From: Bdellovibrio sp. ArHS
Lineage (GTDB): Bacteria; Bdellovibrionota; Bdellovibrionia; Bdellovibrionales; Bdellovibrionaceae
Length of the DNA: 64,000 nt
Assembly (NCBI RefSeq): GCF_000786105.1
Contig: NZ_JTEV01000013.1
Span: 62,001 to 126,000, forward strand
Direction: 5' to 3'
The first letter of the stretch is position 1; each line of letters opens with the position of its first letter. The notes beneath the pieces were generated by a model that had not been told where the DNA came from, made no database searches, and was given only the letters and a program-made list of their open reading frames with translations. Shown here piece by piece: positions 18,496-27,107 of this stretch. The translations under genes and the position numbers were made by a program.

Positions 18496-19452
18496 ATGCG
18501 CATCAAGATTTTCATTCTTACGGCAGCTTTGATGCCGACATTTTCATTCGCACAGACGACCGCCGTCAATCCGGCAAATGCCGATGCTATTTTTCAATCT
18601 ATGCAGACTCAACAACAGTTCATGCTTCAACAACAAGCAGCCCAAGCGCAAGCGGCAGCAAACCAAGCTGTCCAAGCGCAACAGGCGCAGGCTGAAGCTG
18701 TACAGAAGCAAAGCATCTTTCAACTTCTGATGGGCTTTTGTACCAACATGTTCAGTGGCGGCGGTAAGCAAACGGCGTTGGGTTCAGACACCAAAAAAGT
18801 CGAAGACACATCTTACGATGTGATGGATGCCGCCTGGGCTGCGCGTGAAAAAGAAGGATTCATTTACGAACGGGACCTGGATCGAAATGTGGCTCGTGAA
18901 GTCGGCGGCGACGTTGTTGCGAAACTTGCTAAGGGATGTGACAACTTTATCAATAAAGAGGGTCAGCTTGGACCCTGGGGTTCTTATACTCTTCAACAGA
19001 TCAAAGAGAAGCCGGATTCCTTTGGCGAAAATATTCCGGACGATATCACTAAGTGGTGCCCGAACTACCCTAAAATGTCGAAAGATCAGCGCGAACTGTA
19101 TTGGGTTTGGATTATCATGTCCATGGCCTCTTCAGAATCCAGTTGTAACCCCAGAAATGACAATGCCAACGCACCCAATGGAACGGCGATAGGTTTGTTG
19201 CAAGTGTGGAAGCCCGTCTGTCCCAAGGCGCGCGATCTGCATATTCCTTATCAAAACATTCAGTGTGGTATCGACTTACTGGCTAAAGAACTGCAAAACC
19301 GAGACACGTTAATGACACCAACATCGCGTGGGCCTGAAGGAACTTATTGGGGTCCTTTACGCAGCGACGATTGGAATAAACGTCGTGGTGGAGACATCTC
19401 CGGGGCGCAGAAAACCCGAGCGATCATGAGTCAGTATCGTTACTGCAAATAA
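18496..19452 (+). CDS. Exported lytic-transglycosylase-like protein with Gln/Ala-rich N-terminal region
   Basis: 318 residues. A signal peptide (RIKIFILTAALMPTFSFAQ) is followed by a low-complexity Gln/Ala stretch to about residue 70. The second half carries an SLT-like (goose lysozyme fold) region: MSMASSESSCNPRN places the catalytic-type Glu, then GTAIGLLQVWKPV matches the 'GLxQ' motif, and the conserved cysteines (CNP, CPK, CGID) suggest disulfides. Such enzymes cut the MurNAc-GlcNAc bond of peptidoglycan. In a predator the target could be self or prey wall; that part is inference. It is divergent from the ABC-F gene, with a 101-base shared promoter gap. Confidence 0.7.
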   Translation: MRIKIFILTAALMPTFSFAQTTAVNPANADAIFQSMQTQQQFMLQQQAAQAQAAANQAVQAQQAQAEAVQKQSIFQLLMGFCTNMFSGGGKQTALGSDTKKVEDTSYDVMDAAWAAREKEGFIYERDLDRNVAREVGGDVVAKLAKGCDNFINKEGQLGPWGSYTLQQIKEKPDSFGENIPDDITKWCPNYPKMSKDQRELYWVWIIMSMASSESSCNPRNDNANAPNGTAIGLLQVWKPVCPKARDLHIPYQNIQCGIDLLAKELQNRDTLMTPTSRGPEGTYWGPLRSDDWNKRRGGDISGAQKTRAIMSQYRYCK

Positions 19453-19574
19453 ATCCATGCAAATTCCTTAGACCTGAGGCTCATCCATCCGCGGTGGGTG
19501 GTGAATAAAAAATTCTGAATATGACGATTGTCATGTTGGAAAGGCCTGTGGAGCGGTAAGAAGGGGTCTTTTAT

Positions 19575-19591
19575 TGGCTCTTTAAGAGCCA
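19575..19591. repeat. Palindrome upstream of the U32 gene
   Basis: TGGCTCTT and AAGAGCCA are perfect complements around a single T, 25 bases before the U32 start. It could be an operator, or in RNA a 6-bp hairpin. The rest of 19453-19616 holds nothing else I can name. Confidence 0.35.
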
Positions 19592-19616
19592 GAAACTGCT
19601 AAGGAATATTAAAGCG

Positions 19617-20900
19617 ATGTCAGTGATAAATGCCCCCTCACTATCCCCCGAACTATTAATGCCTGCCGGTTCGTTAGAAAAGTTAAAATACGCCTATCGC
19701 TATGGCGCTGATGCAGTCTATGTCGGTGTGCCGCTTTTCAGTCTGCGTGCTCGAGAAAACGAAATGACTTTCGAAGACCTGCAAGAAGGCATCCGTTTTG
19801 CCCGTGAAAACAATAAGCAGATCTATGTCACGGCCAATATTTTTGCGCGCAACCTCAAGCTGAAATCCTTCCGCGAGAATTTTAAAAAATGGGTCGATCT
19901 TAAACCCGATGCTTTCATCATGAGTGATCCCGGTCTAATGATGATCGCCAAAGAAGTGGACCCTGATGTCAATATTCACCTGAGTGTGCAGGCTAACTGT
20001 ATGAATTGGCAAAGTGTTAAATTCTGGCAAAAGCAGGGAGCTTCGCGAATCATCTTAAGTCGCGAATTGCGTGTCGAAGAAATCAAAGAAATCCATGAGA
20101 AGGTTCCGGACATTGAATTAGAAGCTTTCGTTCACGGATCTATCTGTATCGCTTACTCTGGTCGATGTTTGCTTTCTCACTACATGAGTTATCGTGATGC
20201 GAATCAAGGCGTTTGCGACAACAGTTGCCGCTACGGTTACAATGTTCATAAAGCGGAAACGGAAAAGGACGAAGAGTTCTATCTGGAAGACCTTCGTGAC
20301 AAGGGCCAGTTCTATCAAATCGATGAAGACGAAAATGGCACCTACATCATGAATGCCAAAGACCTGTGCGTGATCGAGCATTTGCGCGAACTCAAAGAGG
20401 CCGGTATCTGTTCTTTCAAAGTCGAAGGTCGTACGAAGTCTTTGTACTATGCTTCAATGGTGGCGCGGATTTATCGCAAAGCTATCGATGACATGACGGC
20501 GGGACGTGAATTCGACAAGAGTCTTTTGGATGAGTTGAACAAAATTCCAAATCGCGGCTATCACAAAGGTTTTGTTACGGGCAATCTCTCGCATAATGCG
20601 CAGGAATACCGTCACTCAACTTCACGCAATTTTACGCAACGATTTGCCGGCGTGGTGATGGAAAAATCGGAACATCCGAACTTTTTCAAAGTCGAAGCTC
20701 GCCACCGCATTCGCACTGGTGATACGGTCGAGGTGATCTCTCCAGTAAGCACACAAAAAGCAGTTGTTGGAAAAATTCTGAACGAACGTGGGGAATTAGT
20801 TCCTCAAGCGGGTGGCGGCGGTCTTGTTTTCCATATTGAACTTCCAGTGGAATATGCACCGAACTCTTTAGTCAGCCTGGTTGAAAAAGGCGGATTCTAA
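19617..20900 (+). CDS. trhP: Peptidase U32 family protein, TrhP (YegQ) type tRNA hydroxylation protein
   Basis: 427 residues, close to the length of E. coli YegQ/TrhP and much shorter than RlhA. The N-terminus ELLMPAGSLEKLKYAYRYGA is the family start, and the U32 signature is complete: EAFVHGSICIAYSGRCLLSH, then SYRDANQGVCDNSCRY, with the cysteines thought to bind a cofactor. A C-terminal beta-barrel part follows (NFFKVEARHRIRTGDTVEVI). TrhP is needed for 5-hydroxyuridine at tRNA position 34 using prephenate-derived chemistry; RlhA does a similar job on 23S rRNA. Assignment between them is from length only. A hairpin at 20907-20934 follows, between it and the convergent panD. Confidence 0.85.
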   Translation: MSVINAPSLSPELLMPAGSLEKLKYAYRYGADAVYVGVPLFSLRARENEMTFEDLQEGIRFARENNKQIYVTANIFARNLKLKSFRENFKKWVDLKPDAFIMSDPGLMMIAKEVDPDVNIHLSVQANCMNWQSVKFWQKQGASRIILSRELRVEEIKEIHEKVPDIELEAFVHGSICIAYSGRCLLSHYMSYRDANQGVCDNSCRYGYNVHKAETEKDEEFYLEDLRDKGQFYQIDEDENGTYIMNAKDLCVIEHLRELKEAGICSFKVEGRTKSLYYASMVARIYRKAIDDMTAGREFDKSLLDELNKIPNRGYHKGFVTGNLSHNAQEYRHSTSRNFTQRFAGVVMEKSEHPNFFKVEARHRIRTGDTVEVISPVSTQKAVVGKILNERGELVPQAGGGGLVFHIELPVEYAPNSLVSLVEKGGF

Positions 20901-20906
20901 TTACAA

Positions 20907-20934
20907 GGCGATCCATGATTCGAAATGGATCGCC
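20907..20934. terminator. Hairpin between convergent trhP and panD
   Basis: GGCGATCCAT and ATGGATCGCC form a perfect 10-bp stem with an 8-base loop, six bases after the trhP stop and 12 before the panD stop. T-runs are weak on both sides, so it is a probable bidirectional transcription stop rather than a textbook one. Confidence 0.6.
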
Positions 20935-20946
20935 GTCTTCGATCCT

Positions 20947-21321
20947 TTATTTGTTATTCTTGCGATCTTCTTTGCGTTTTTCTTTCACGCGGTTTTTGGA
21001 ATCGACAAAGACAACGGCAGGTTCATGTTTTTTAGCGTCCTCAAAGCTCATACCGCAATAGGCACAGATAATCACAAGATCACCACGTTGGACGTGACGA
21101 GCAGCTGCACCGTTAAGGCAGATTTCGCCCTTCTTGCCCTTGATGACGTAAGTTGAAAACCTGGCGCCGTTGTTACAGTTATAGATATCCACGCGTTCAT
21201 TGATAAGCAGACCTGATGCTTTGATAAGATCCGGGCAAACGCTGATGGAACCTTCATAATCCAGATCGGCTCCGGTCACAGTGGCGCGGTGAATTTTTGC
21301 TCTTAACATTGATAAATTCAT
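20947..21321 (-). CDS. panD: Aspartate 1-decarboxylase proenzyme
   Basis: 124 residues. The enzyme makes beta-alanine from aspartate for pantothenate. The self-cleavage site is Gly24-Ser25 in DLDYEGSISV, giving the pyruvoyl group; with the start at 21321 these numbers equal those of the E. coli enzyme, which supports that start (AGGA lies upstream). INERVDIYNCNNGARFSTYV and GAAARHVQRGDLVIICAYC are the conserved barrel segments. The C-terminal tail KEKRKEDRKNNK is longer and more basic than usual. It is the last gene of the six-gene pantothenate/CoA operon, 15 bases behind coaX. Confidence 0.96.
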   Translation of the reverse strand: MNLSMLRAKIHRATVTGADLDYEGSISVCPDLIKASGLLINERVDIYNCNNGARFSTYVIKGKKGEICLNGAAARHVQRGDLVIICAYCGMSFEDAKKHEPAVVFVDSKNRVKEKRKEDRKNNK

Positions 21322-21336
21322 AATGCTTCCTAAATC

Positions 21337-22107
21337 CTAAGTATTATATTGCAAAGCGATTAACATGCCTTTTAAGACCAGATCGGGCACGATTTCATCG
21401 AAGATTTTTTCTTTTTCAAACAGGTAGGCAAATCCGCCAGTCCCGATGACCAAAGGTTTTTCGCCATGGAAACATTCTCTGGTGATTCTATCACTTAATT
21501 CGCGGATTGTTCCCAAGTGACCGTAGAAGAGTCCAGACTGAATGCTCTCTACAGTCGAACGTCCCAAGGCCTCATGCATAGACACGATTTCGACAGAGGG
21601 AAGTTTCGCCGTTTTACTTTCCAGTGCTTCCATGCAAAGGCGAAGGCCAGCGACGATTGAGCCTCCCAGGTAGTCCTTGTCCTTCGTGATAGCACAAAAG
21701 GTGGTTGCAGTGCCCAGATCCACTAGAATAAGGTTTTTTCCAGGATAGAGATGAGTGGCCGCGATCGAATTTGCAATACGATCCGCTCCCACTTCCACGG
21801 GATTGCGGTACTTCACTTTTAAGCCGGTTTTGACACCCGCCTGAAGAATAAAAGGATTGATATTGAAATACTTCATGCAGGCGCCGCGCAGGGAATAAAT
21901 CACTTCGGGAACGACGCTGCAAATTGCGATTTGGGTGATCTTCGACGGATCATATCCATTTTCGCGAATTGCGCTACGAAGGAAAATGCCCGTTTCATCC
22001 GAAGAGGCTCCGCTTTTAGAGTTCTTGCGAAACGAAAGGACCATTTGGTCTTTTTCAAAAAGACCGGCATAGATCTGAGTGTTTCCGACATCAAGGCATA
22101 AAATCAT
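21337..22107 (-). CDS. coaX: Type III pantothenate kinase
   Basis: 256 residues, family length. It phosphorylates pantothenate, the first step of CoA synthesis, in the cytoplasm. Phosphate-binding motif 1 [12 protein letters not shown] is at the N-terminus, [12 protein letters not shown] and [13 protein letters not shown] give the second and third motifs, and [10 protein letters not shown]-like text near the C-terminus ([12 protein letters not shown]) the adenosine site. Type III enzymes need a monovalent cation and are not feedback-inhibited by CoA. Its ATG overlaps the coaBC stop by four bases (ATGA). Confidence 0.96.
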   Translation of the reverse strand: MILCLDVGNTQIYAGLFEKDQMVLSFRKNSKSGASSDETGIFLRSAIRENGYDPSKITQIAICSVVPEVIYSLRGACMKYFNINPFILQAGVKTGLKVKYRNPVEVGADRIANSIAATHLYPGKNLILVDLGTATTFCAITKDKDYLGGSIVAGLRLCMEALESKTAKLPSVEIVSMHEALGRSTVESIQSGLFYGHLGTIRELSDRITRECFHGEKPLVIGTGGFAYLFEKEKIFDEIVPDLVLKGMLIALQYNT

Positions 22108-23369
22108 AGAGTTTCCTTAGGCATCAGAGCATGAATCAGCTCACTGGAAAGTCTTTCCAGGTTTTCGCAGACCACGGCTCTTTCAGGGGAGTGCAATGTA
22201 AACTTGTGCGTTCTATTCACGATATCAATATCCGTCATGTCGTTGTGTACGACGTAGTCAGCCCGCGATCCTTGAAACAACTTAAGGACCGCTTTTTGTT
22301 TTTCCTCGGCCGTTGCGTGGCTGGTTAACTTAAAGGCAATCACTTGAAGGTTTTTGTTCTTGGAATAGTCTTTCAGACGATCGACTATTTTATGATTGCG
22401 TTTAAGATGGATGTTCAAATGATCGGCCTCCGAACTGACTTTCTTCACTTCAAAAGGACGATGCTTGACGCCATTCACCTCGATGCTATCGATAGAGTAG
22501 TCGCTGACCGCGGCTGCGTGAATCACATGAGTGAACTCTTCAGAAGAAAGATAGTTTTTCATTTTCTCGTCAAGGCTTGCGAAACTTGTAAAAAAGTCGC
22601 GGCGAGTGACATGTTCGGCTTTCGCAGATCCATGGGCTTGAAGCAAGGTCACATCAAATCCCATGTGTGTAAGGTCTTCGGCAATAGTGACACCGGTTCT
22701 GCCCGAACTCAGGTTGCTGATAACGCGAACGGTATCGATAGGTTCCTGAGTTCCGCCGGCGGTGACCAGAACCTTGACCTTGGCCACGCTCTTGAAACTT
22801 TTCGCCTCTGAGGGCTCCGAAACATTTTTATGTTGAAGAGCGTCCAAGGTGAATTTCAAAATCAAATCAGGTTCAAGCAGTTTTCCCCAGCCTTCTTCGC
22901 CACAGGCAAGAATTCCGGAGGCAGTCTCAAGAATTTGCAGGCCCAAACCCTTTAAGATGTCTAAAGACTTTTGCGTGACCGGATGTTTATACATGCTGGT
23001 GTTCATGGCGGGGGCGATCAGAAAAGGCTTTTTAAAGTCGTGAGCCAGGAAAAGTGTTTGCACCAAATCGTCGCCCACACCTTGAGCCGCTTTGTTAATA
23101 AAGCTTGCGGTTGCTGGTGCCACCAAAACAACGTCGGCCCATCTCATCAGGTGAATATGGTCCATGACGTTTCCTGCGGAATACATATCGCTGATGACAG
23201 GATTTCCCGTCAGTCCTTCCAGGGTGGCATTGCCAACAAATTTCAACGCAGAAGGGGTCGCAACAACTTGAACGTCGCAGTTGGCCTGCACCAGTCGTGA
23301 AACCACATGGCAGGCTTTGTAACAAGCGATGGAGCCGGTCATAATGAACAAGACTTTAGATTTCGACAT
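22104..23369 (-). CDS. coaBC: Bifunctional phosphopantothenoylcysteine decarboxylase / phosphopantothenate-cysteine ligase
   Basis: 421 residues from ATG at 23369 (a TTG two codons upstream is also possible; GAGG lies at 23380). CoaC part, residues 1-185: flavin-binding [36 protein letters not shown] with catalytic His in the IHLMRWADV segment, and [12 protein letters not shown], the PxMNxxMW-type motif. CoaB part, residues 200-421: [20 protein letters not shown] with GRTG, the dimerisation and CTP-binding region, and later [12 protein letters not shown]. Together they turn phosphopantothenate into 4'-phosphopantetheine. The gene overlaps panC by 14 bases and coaX by four. Confidence 0.95.
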   Translation of the reverse strand: MSKSKVLFIMTGSIACYKACHVVSRLVQANCDVQVVATPSALKFVGNATLEGLTGNPVISDMYSAGNVMDHIHLMRWADVVLVAPATASFINKAAQGVGDDLVQTLFLAHDFKKPFLIAPAMNTSMYKHPVTQKSLDILKGLGLQILETASGILACGEEGWGKLLEPDLILKFTLDALQHKNVSEPSEAKSFKSVAKVKVLVTAGGTQEPIDTVRVISNLSSGRTGVTIAEDLTHMGFDVTLLQAHGSAKAEHVTRRDFFTSFASLDEKMKNYLSSEEFTHVIHAAAVSDYSIDSIEVNGVKHRPFEVKKVSSEADHLNIHLKRNHKIVDRLKDYSKNKNLQVIAFKLTSHATAEEKQKAVLKLFQGSRADYVVHNDMTDIDIVNRTHKFTLHSPERAVVCENLERLSSELIHALMPKETL

Positions 23370-24111
23370 TGTCAATCAACCTCACTTCACCCAATTTGGC
23401 CGCGACAAAGCGGCGCGAACCGATGTCAGTCACATAGTCGACGGCAAAACCCTGGGCTTGAAGTTTTTCCGCGGCCTCGGACGCTGTGGAACTTTCAGTG
23501 ATAGCTTTATAAATCGCTGGGGCCATTTTTCTTTCAGCTGCGCTCAGGCGTGTGTTTCGGGAGCTCATGGCCACGCCATCTTGTTCGCGTACGGTTGCCA
23601 CCGGGACGACTTCCAAATCCATAAAAAAGGCCTCAACCATACCGCGAATCAACGTCAACTGCTGAAAGTCCTTTTCGCCAAAGTAAGCTTTTGTGGGACT
23701 CACTAGTTGAAACAGTTTCATAACGACAGATAGTACGCCGTCAAAATGTCCCGGACGATGAGCGCCGTCCAAGAGTCGCGAGTAATCGCTTTCTGAAATT
23801 TTATAGCGATACTTGTCCGGATACATCTCTTCATAATTGGGATAAAAGATCGCATCCACACCATTCATTTCGGCCATGGCAAAATCTTGGTCCCAGGTTT
23901 TCGGATACTTTTGCAGATCATTGGGATCGTTAAACTGTGTGGGATTCACGAAGATGGATAGAACCACCAGGTCATTTTCTTTGCGGGCCCGTTTGATAAG
24001 TTCTTCATGACCGGCGTGCAAAGCTCCCATCGTCGGTACAAAACCCACGGTTCCGGCGCGTTTCTTTCGCCAGGCCTTCATTTCATCCGGAGAGCGCAGA
24101 ACTTCACTCAT
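23356..24111 (-). CDS. panC: Pantothenate synthetase
   Basis: 251 residues, slightly shorter than the usual 280. It joins pantoate and beta-alanine with ATP. VGFVPTMGALHAGHEELIKRA is cut here as the HIGH-like nucleotide site (PTMGALHAGH), FVNPTQFNDPNDLQKYP is the pantoate site, YFGEKDFQQLTLIRGMV and MSSRNTRLSAAER (KMSxS-like) complete the active site. The C-terminus is trimmed just after the dimerisation strand VDYVTDIG. It overlaps panB upstream by four bases and coaBC downstream by 14, showing tight coupling. Confidence 0.95.
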   Translation of the reverse strand: MSEVLRSPDEMKAWRKKRAGTVGFVPTMGALHAGHEELIKRARKENDLVVLSIFVNPTQFNDPNDLQKYPKTWDQDFAMAEMNGVDAIFYPNYEEMYPDKYRYKISESDYSRLLDGAHRPGHFDGVLSVVMKLFQLVSPTKAYFGEKDFQQLTLIRGMVEAFFMDLEVVPVATVREQDGVAMSSRNTRLSAAERKMAPAIYKAITESSTASEAAEKLQAQGFAVDYVTDIGSRRFVAAKLGEVRLIDNVEI

Positions 24112-24899
24112 GAATAGCTCTCTTTCTCGGTCGGAAATTTTCCTTCAACGACTTCCTGATGATAGGCATTAAAGGCCTTCGTGAAAGTCTCAAAACCGTT
24201 CAGATATTGTTTTAGAAATTTGGGTTTAAATCCTGGGGTCATACCGAGCATATCTTGTAGAACCAGGACCTGTCCGTCACAGTCAGGGCCTCCGCCGATG
24301 CCGATGGTGGGAATTTCCAAAGCGAGTGAAATTTCTTTGGCTAGTTTTGACGGGACACATTCTAGGACCACTGAAAACGCGCCGGCCTCTTGCAGTTGTA
24401 AGGCTTGTTCTTTGATTTTCTTCTGTGCTTTTTCGTCGCGGCCTTGAACTTTAAAGCCACCCAGTTGGTTTACGGATTGAGGAGTCAGACCCAAATGACC
24501 CATGACAGGAACGCCCGAGTCAACAAGATGACGAACCAGTTCGATGTTGCCAGAGGCCCCTTCCAGTTTAATGGCGTGGGCTCCGGCCTTCATGATTTTT
24601 TCTGCGGCGGACATATTTGCCGTCAGACTTTTGCGATAGCTCATAAAAGGAAGGTCGCCGACGACAAATTTATCGCCCGCGCCACGCACCACCGCTGCAG
24701 TATGCAAGGCCATCAGATTTACCGAGGCATTCAGCGTGGTTTTATGTCCATGCATGGTCATCGCTAAGGAGTCACCGACCAAAAGGCAATCCACGTCACT
24801 TTCGGCAAGAAGGCGCGCAAAAGTATAATCGTAACAGGTGACCATCGAGATCTTTTCTTTTTTTGCTTTCTTTTCTTGGAAGTCTAAAATCGTTTTCAT
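24108..24899 (-). CDS. panB: 3-methyl-2-oxobutanoate hydroxymethyltransferase
   Basis: 263 residues. It makes ketopantoate from 2-oxoisovalerate and methylene-tetrahydrofolate. TIM-barrel motifs are complete: MVTCYDYTFARLLAES, LLVGDSLAMTMHGHKTT with the metal-binding Asp, VVGDLPFMSY, AIKLEGA with Lys/Glu, VMGHLGLTPQSV, and IPTIGIGGGPDCDGQVLVL. AGG precedes the ATG at a usual distance. It follows the reductase-like gene by six bases and overlaps panC by four. Confidence 0.96.
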   Translation of the reverse strand: MKTILDFQEKKAKKEKISMVTCYDYTFARLLAESDVDCLLVGDSLAMTMHGHKTTLNASVNLMALHTAAVVRGAGDKFVVGDLPFMSYRKSLTANMSAAEKIMKAGAHAIKLEGASGNIELVRHLVDSGVPVMGHLGLTPQSVNQLGGFKVQGRDEKAQKKIKEQALQLQEAGAFSVVLECVPSKLAKEISLALEIPTIGIGGGPDCDGQVLVLQDMLGMTPGFKPKFLKQYLNGFETFTKAFNAYHQEVVEGKFPTEKESYS

Positions 24900-24905
24900 G
24901 ACGAC

Positions 24906-25619
24906 CTACTTTCGCGGATATTCAGGCCAGTGTGTTTTTAAAAAGGCTTCATAGATAGGCCGATAAGAATCCTGGGAAAGCGCCTGAAGATTTGCCTTCA
25001 CAGTTTCTATGTCTTTTCTGACTAAAGGCCCCGTTAACGCCTGCGCAGGATTGTTAACTGTATTGGCCAAAACTTTTTCAAGATAAAGAGAGGCGGCTTC
25101 TGCAGGAATGCCCATTTCAGAAAATCCTTGCAGCATTTTACTTATCAGCAGAGTTACAAAGTTGCCGCCTAGAACGCAGTAAGCGTGGTACAGGGATTTT
25201 TCCTGGGCGGAAAGAACTGAAAAAGGATTTGTGAACACGGGAAGGGCCTCTTGAAGAGTGGCAGCCCCCGTAACGACAAAATGGATTTTTTTATAGAACT
25301 CTAAATCGTAAAGTTCGGGACCGAAGGTCATCAGCGGATGTGCTGCAATCATCCCGTCAAAATGATGGGCCCCGGAAAAGTGCACTACTGTCTTGTCGTG
25401 ACCCGCCAGATGCTGCCGAAAAAAACCTAAGAGGGCCGAATCACTAAGAGCCAGCAGAACATGCGAGGCTTTTGCCACCTTACGGCCTAAAGCGTGGGGA
25501 TCTTGCGAGCGATCCCAAGTTTCAAAATGTTGATCAAGTAAGTGAAGATAATAGCCGAGGTGTCGGGCGACGCGCCCAGAGCCAATAATTAAATAAGAAT
25601 GAGTGTTCGTCGCCTTCAT
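24906..25619 (-). CDS. panG: Rossmann/DUF2520 protein, probable PanG-type ketopantoate reductase
   Basis: 237 residues. The N-terminus YLIIGSGRVARHLGYYL is a GxGxxx dinucleotide-binding loop, followed by a Rossmann half to about residue 125 and an all-helical C-terminal half (CVLGGNFVTLLISKMLQGF, ALTGPLVRKDIETVKANLQAL) that matches the DUF2520 type, whose 'GP..R.D..T...' motif is clear. No classic panE or ilvC-like gene is in this operon, and this gene sits first, six bases before panB, so it most likely supplies the missing ketopantoate-to-pantoate step. PanG, described from Francisella, does this job; I recall it as belonging to this protein type, but homology should be tested. Confidence 0.7.
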   Translation of the reverse strand: MKATNTHSYLIIGSGRVARHLGYYLHLLDQHFETWDRSQDPHALGRKVAKASHVLLALSDSALLGFFRQHLAGHDKTVVHFSGAHHFDGMIAAHPLMTFGPELYDLEFYKKIHFVVTGAATLQEALPVFTNPFSVLSAQEKSLYHAYCVLGGNFVTLLISKMLQGFSEMGIPAEAASLYLEKVLANTVNNPAQALTGPLVRKDIETVKANLQALSQDSYRPIYEAFLKTHWPEYPRK

Positions 25620-25773
25620 ATAAGTGGGTACCTGTCCTAGGGATCAAGTCCTATGTAATCTTCGCAACCTAACATAATTCTAACAGATTACAACGCGAAA
25701 TGCCACGTCGCGACATTTGACTTGCGAAGCGCCGTAACTAGACATCGCTCATATTCTGCGCGACTTTCGCCCC

Positions 25774-26508
25774 ATGAAATACGTGTATTGGGCTTGCGCA
25801 ACTGCAGTGATCGCTTTGGGTATCTACTTCGCCATGAATTTTTCGATTCAGCCGCAAAGCATTCCCAAGATCAAATTCTCTCAAGTAACAACCCCGGAAG
25901 AGCTTGGCAAAGGAGTTTACGAACGACTTCGCTTAGAGATCAAGGAAGCTCCGATTGTTTTATTCGGTGTGACCCCCAACCACATCGAAGATATGGAATT
26001 GCTGCGTGGTTTTTTTGAAGCCAATCAAGAGCAGGGTTCAAAATATGATGTGATTGTGGTCGAACCAATGTTGCCTTATGTAGAGCTTTTCAATTCGAGC
26101 ATGCGCGTGGACATCAAGAATGAAATGGACCGCTTTGTCGACGGTGTTAATAAAGCTCGGGAACAAGGCCTGCGAGTTGCGGCCATCGTGCCGAACATTT
26201 ATTCTTCGCAACTATTAAAGAAAAATCCTGCAAACCGTCTTAAGGAAGAGTACAAACTCGACGTGGTGAGTTTTTCTGTCACGAAGTTTCCTGTGACCCG
26301 TCAACAAGAAGAGGCCTTCCAACCAAAATGTGCCGTGGAGGAAGGAAAGGACTTAGCGGGGACCGGAGCTTTGGGGTGCATGATCCAGAATATCGCCCGG
26401 AAAACCTATCGCAAAAAATTTGAAGACAATAAATATTCGGGAATGATGGAACAGACCGGTGCCAAAGACTACATCATTTTGTTCAACCGCAATGCGGGTT
26501 CTCGATAA
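25774..26508 (+). CDS. Membrane-anchored protein of unknown function
   Basis: 244 residues, not recognised. Residues 3-21 (YVYWACATAVIALGIYFAM) are one membrane segment, the rest is predicted outside the cytoplasm. A Rossmann-like alternation is visible (IVLFGVTPNHIEDM, YDVIVVEPMLPYVELF, QGLRVAAIVPNIYSS), and two Cys (near KCAVEE and GCMIQN) could pair. No catalytic motif stands out. A possible promoter with TTGACT at 25717-25722 lies upstream in the 154-base gap shared with the divergent pantothenate operon. The next gene starts nine bases after the stop, so a three-gene transcript with the exported protein and the SDR is likely. Confidence 0.7.
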   Translation: MKYVYWACATAVIALGIYFAMNFSIQPQSIPKIKFSQVTTPEELGKGVYERLRLEIKEAPIVLFGVTPNHIEDMELLRGFFEANQEQGSKYDVIVVEPMLPYVELFNSSMRVDIKNEMDRFVDGVNKAREQGLRVAAIVPNIYSSQLLKKNPANRLKEEYKLDVVSFSVTKFPVTRQQEEAFQPKCAVEEGKDLAGTGALGCMIQNIARKTYRKKFEDNKYSGMMEQTGAKDYIILFNRNAGSR

Positions 26509-26517
26509 GGGGGAAAT

Positions 26518-27096
26518 ATGAAAATGTTCGTGATGGCTTTCGCGTTAGCACTGTCTTTTGATGCCGTGGCGGCCAGTAATCTGGAAGGCCAATGGATGAC
26601 TGAAGATGGTCAAGCGACCGTGCGCCTGGTTGAGTTCGATGGTCTTTTGACGATGAACACGCGCAGTTACTATTACAATGGTGCGCCTTCGGACTATTTC
26701 TTTTCCTTCCGCGTTCCCAAAAATCGTGATGTTCAACCTGGCGAAATTTTAGAAGGTCGTCTGCGCAGCGTGGATGGTTTTTATGGTTGTTTGTTTGAAG
26801 AACCAGCCAAAGCTCAGCTGACTCAAGAGGGTCGCTTGAAACTTCATTATCCTCTTTTGACCTTCCATCGCGAGACCCGTTCTGTTGTAGACCGTGGTCC
26901 TGGCGGTTATCGTCGCGTCGTTGATTGGAATGGCTGGGGATGGGTTGAGACAGTTTATCATTTCCCTCTTGAGCGTTGGCGCGTGATTTCCAGCGAGTGT
27001 GTGATTGACGCCCGCAACTGGACAACCGGAGTTCTAGTGCCGGTACCCTCTAATGGCGGCGGCGGTCCTGAATTTCCAGTTCCCCGTCCTCAGTAA
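26518..27096 (+). CDS. Exported protein of unknown function
   Basis: 192 residues. A strong site GGGGGAAAT precedes the ATG. A signal peptide (KMFVMAFALALSFDAVAAS) is followed by a beta-rich body that begins LEGQWMTEDGQATVRL, a pattern like the first strand of small lipocalin-like barrels. Two Cys (GCLFEE and SECVID) may form a disulfide. The tail is Gly/Pro-rich (SNGGGGPEFPVPRP). Nothing identifies a function. It lies between the membrane protein and the SDR gene in one run. Confidence 0.7.
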   Translation: MKMFVMAFALALSFDAVAASNLEGQWMTEDGQATVRLVEFDGLLTMNTRSYYYNGAPSDYFFSFRVPKNRDVQPGEILEGRLRSVDGFYGCLFEEPAKAQLTQEGRLKLHYPLLTFHRETRSVVDRGPGGYRRVVDWNGWGWVETVYHFPLERWRVISSECVIDARNWTTGVLVPVPSNGGGGPEFPVPRPQ

Positions 27097-27107
27097 GGAA
27101 TAGCAGG

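Noticed and set aside
25717-25744. A firm sigma-70 promoter call upstream of 25774
   Set aside because: TTGACT is good, but the best -10 at a suitable distance (TAGACA) is poor, so I mention it only as possible.
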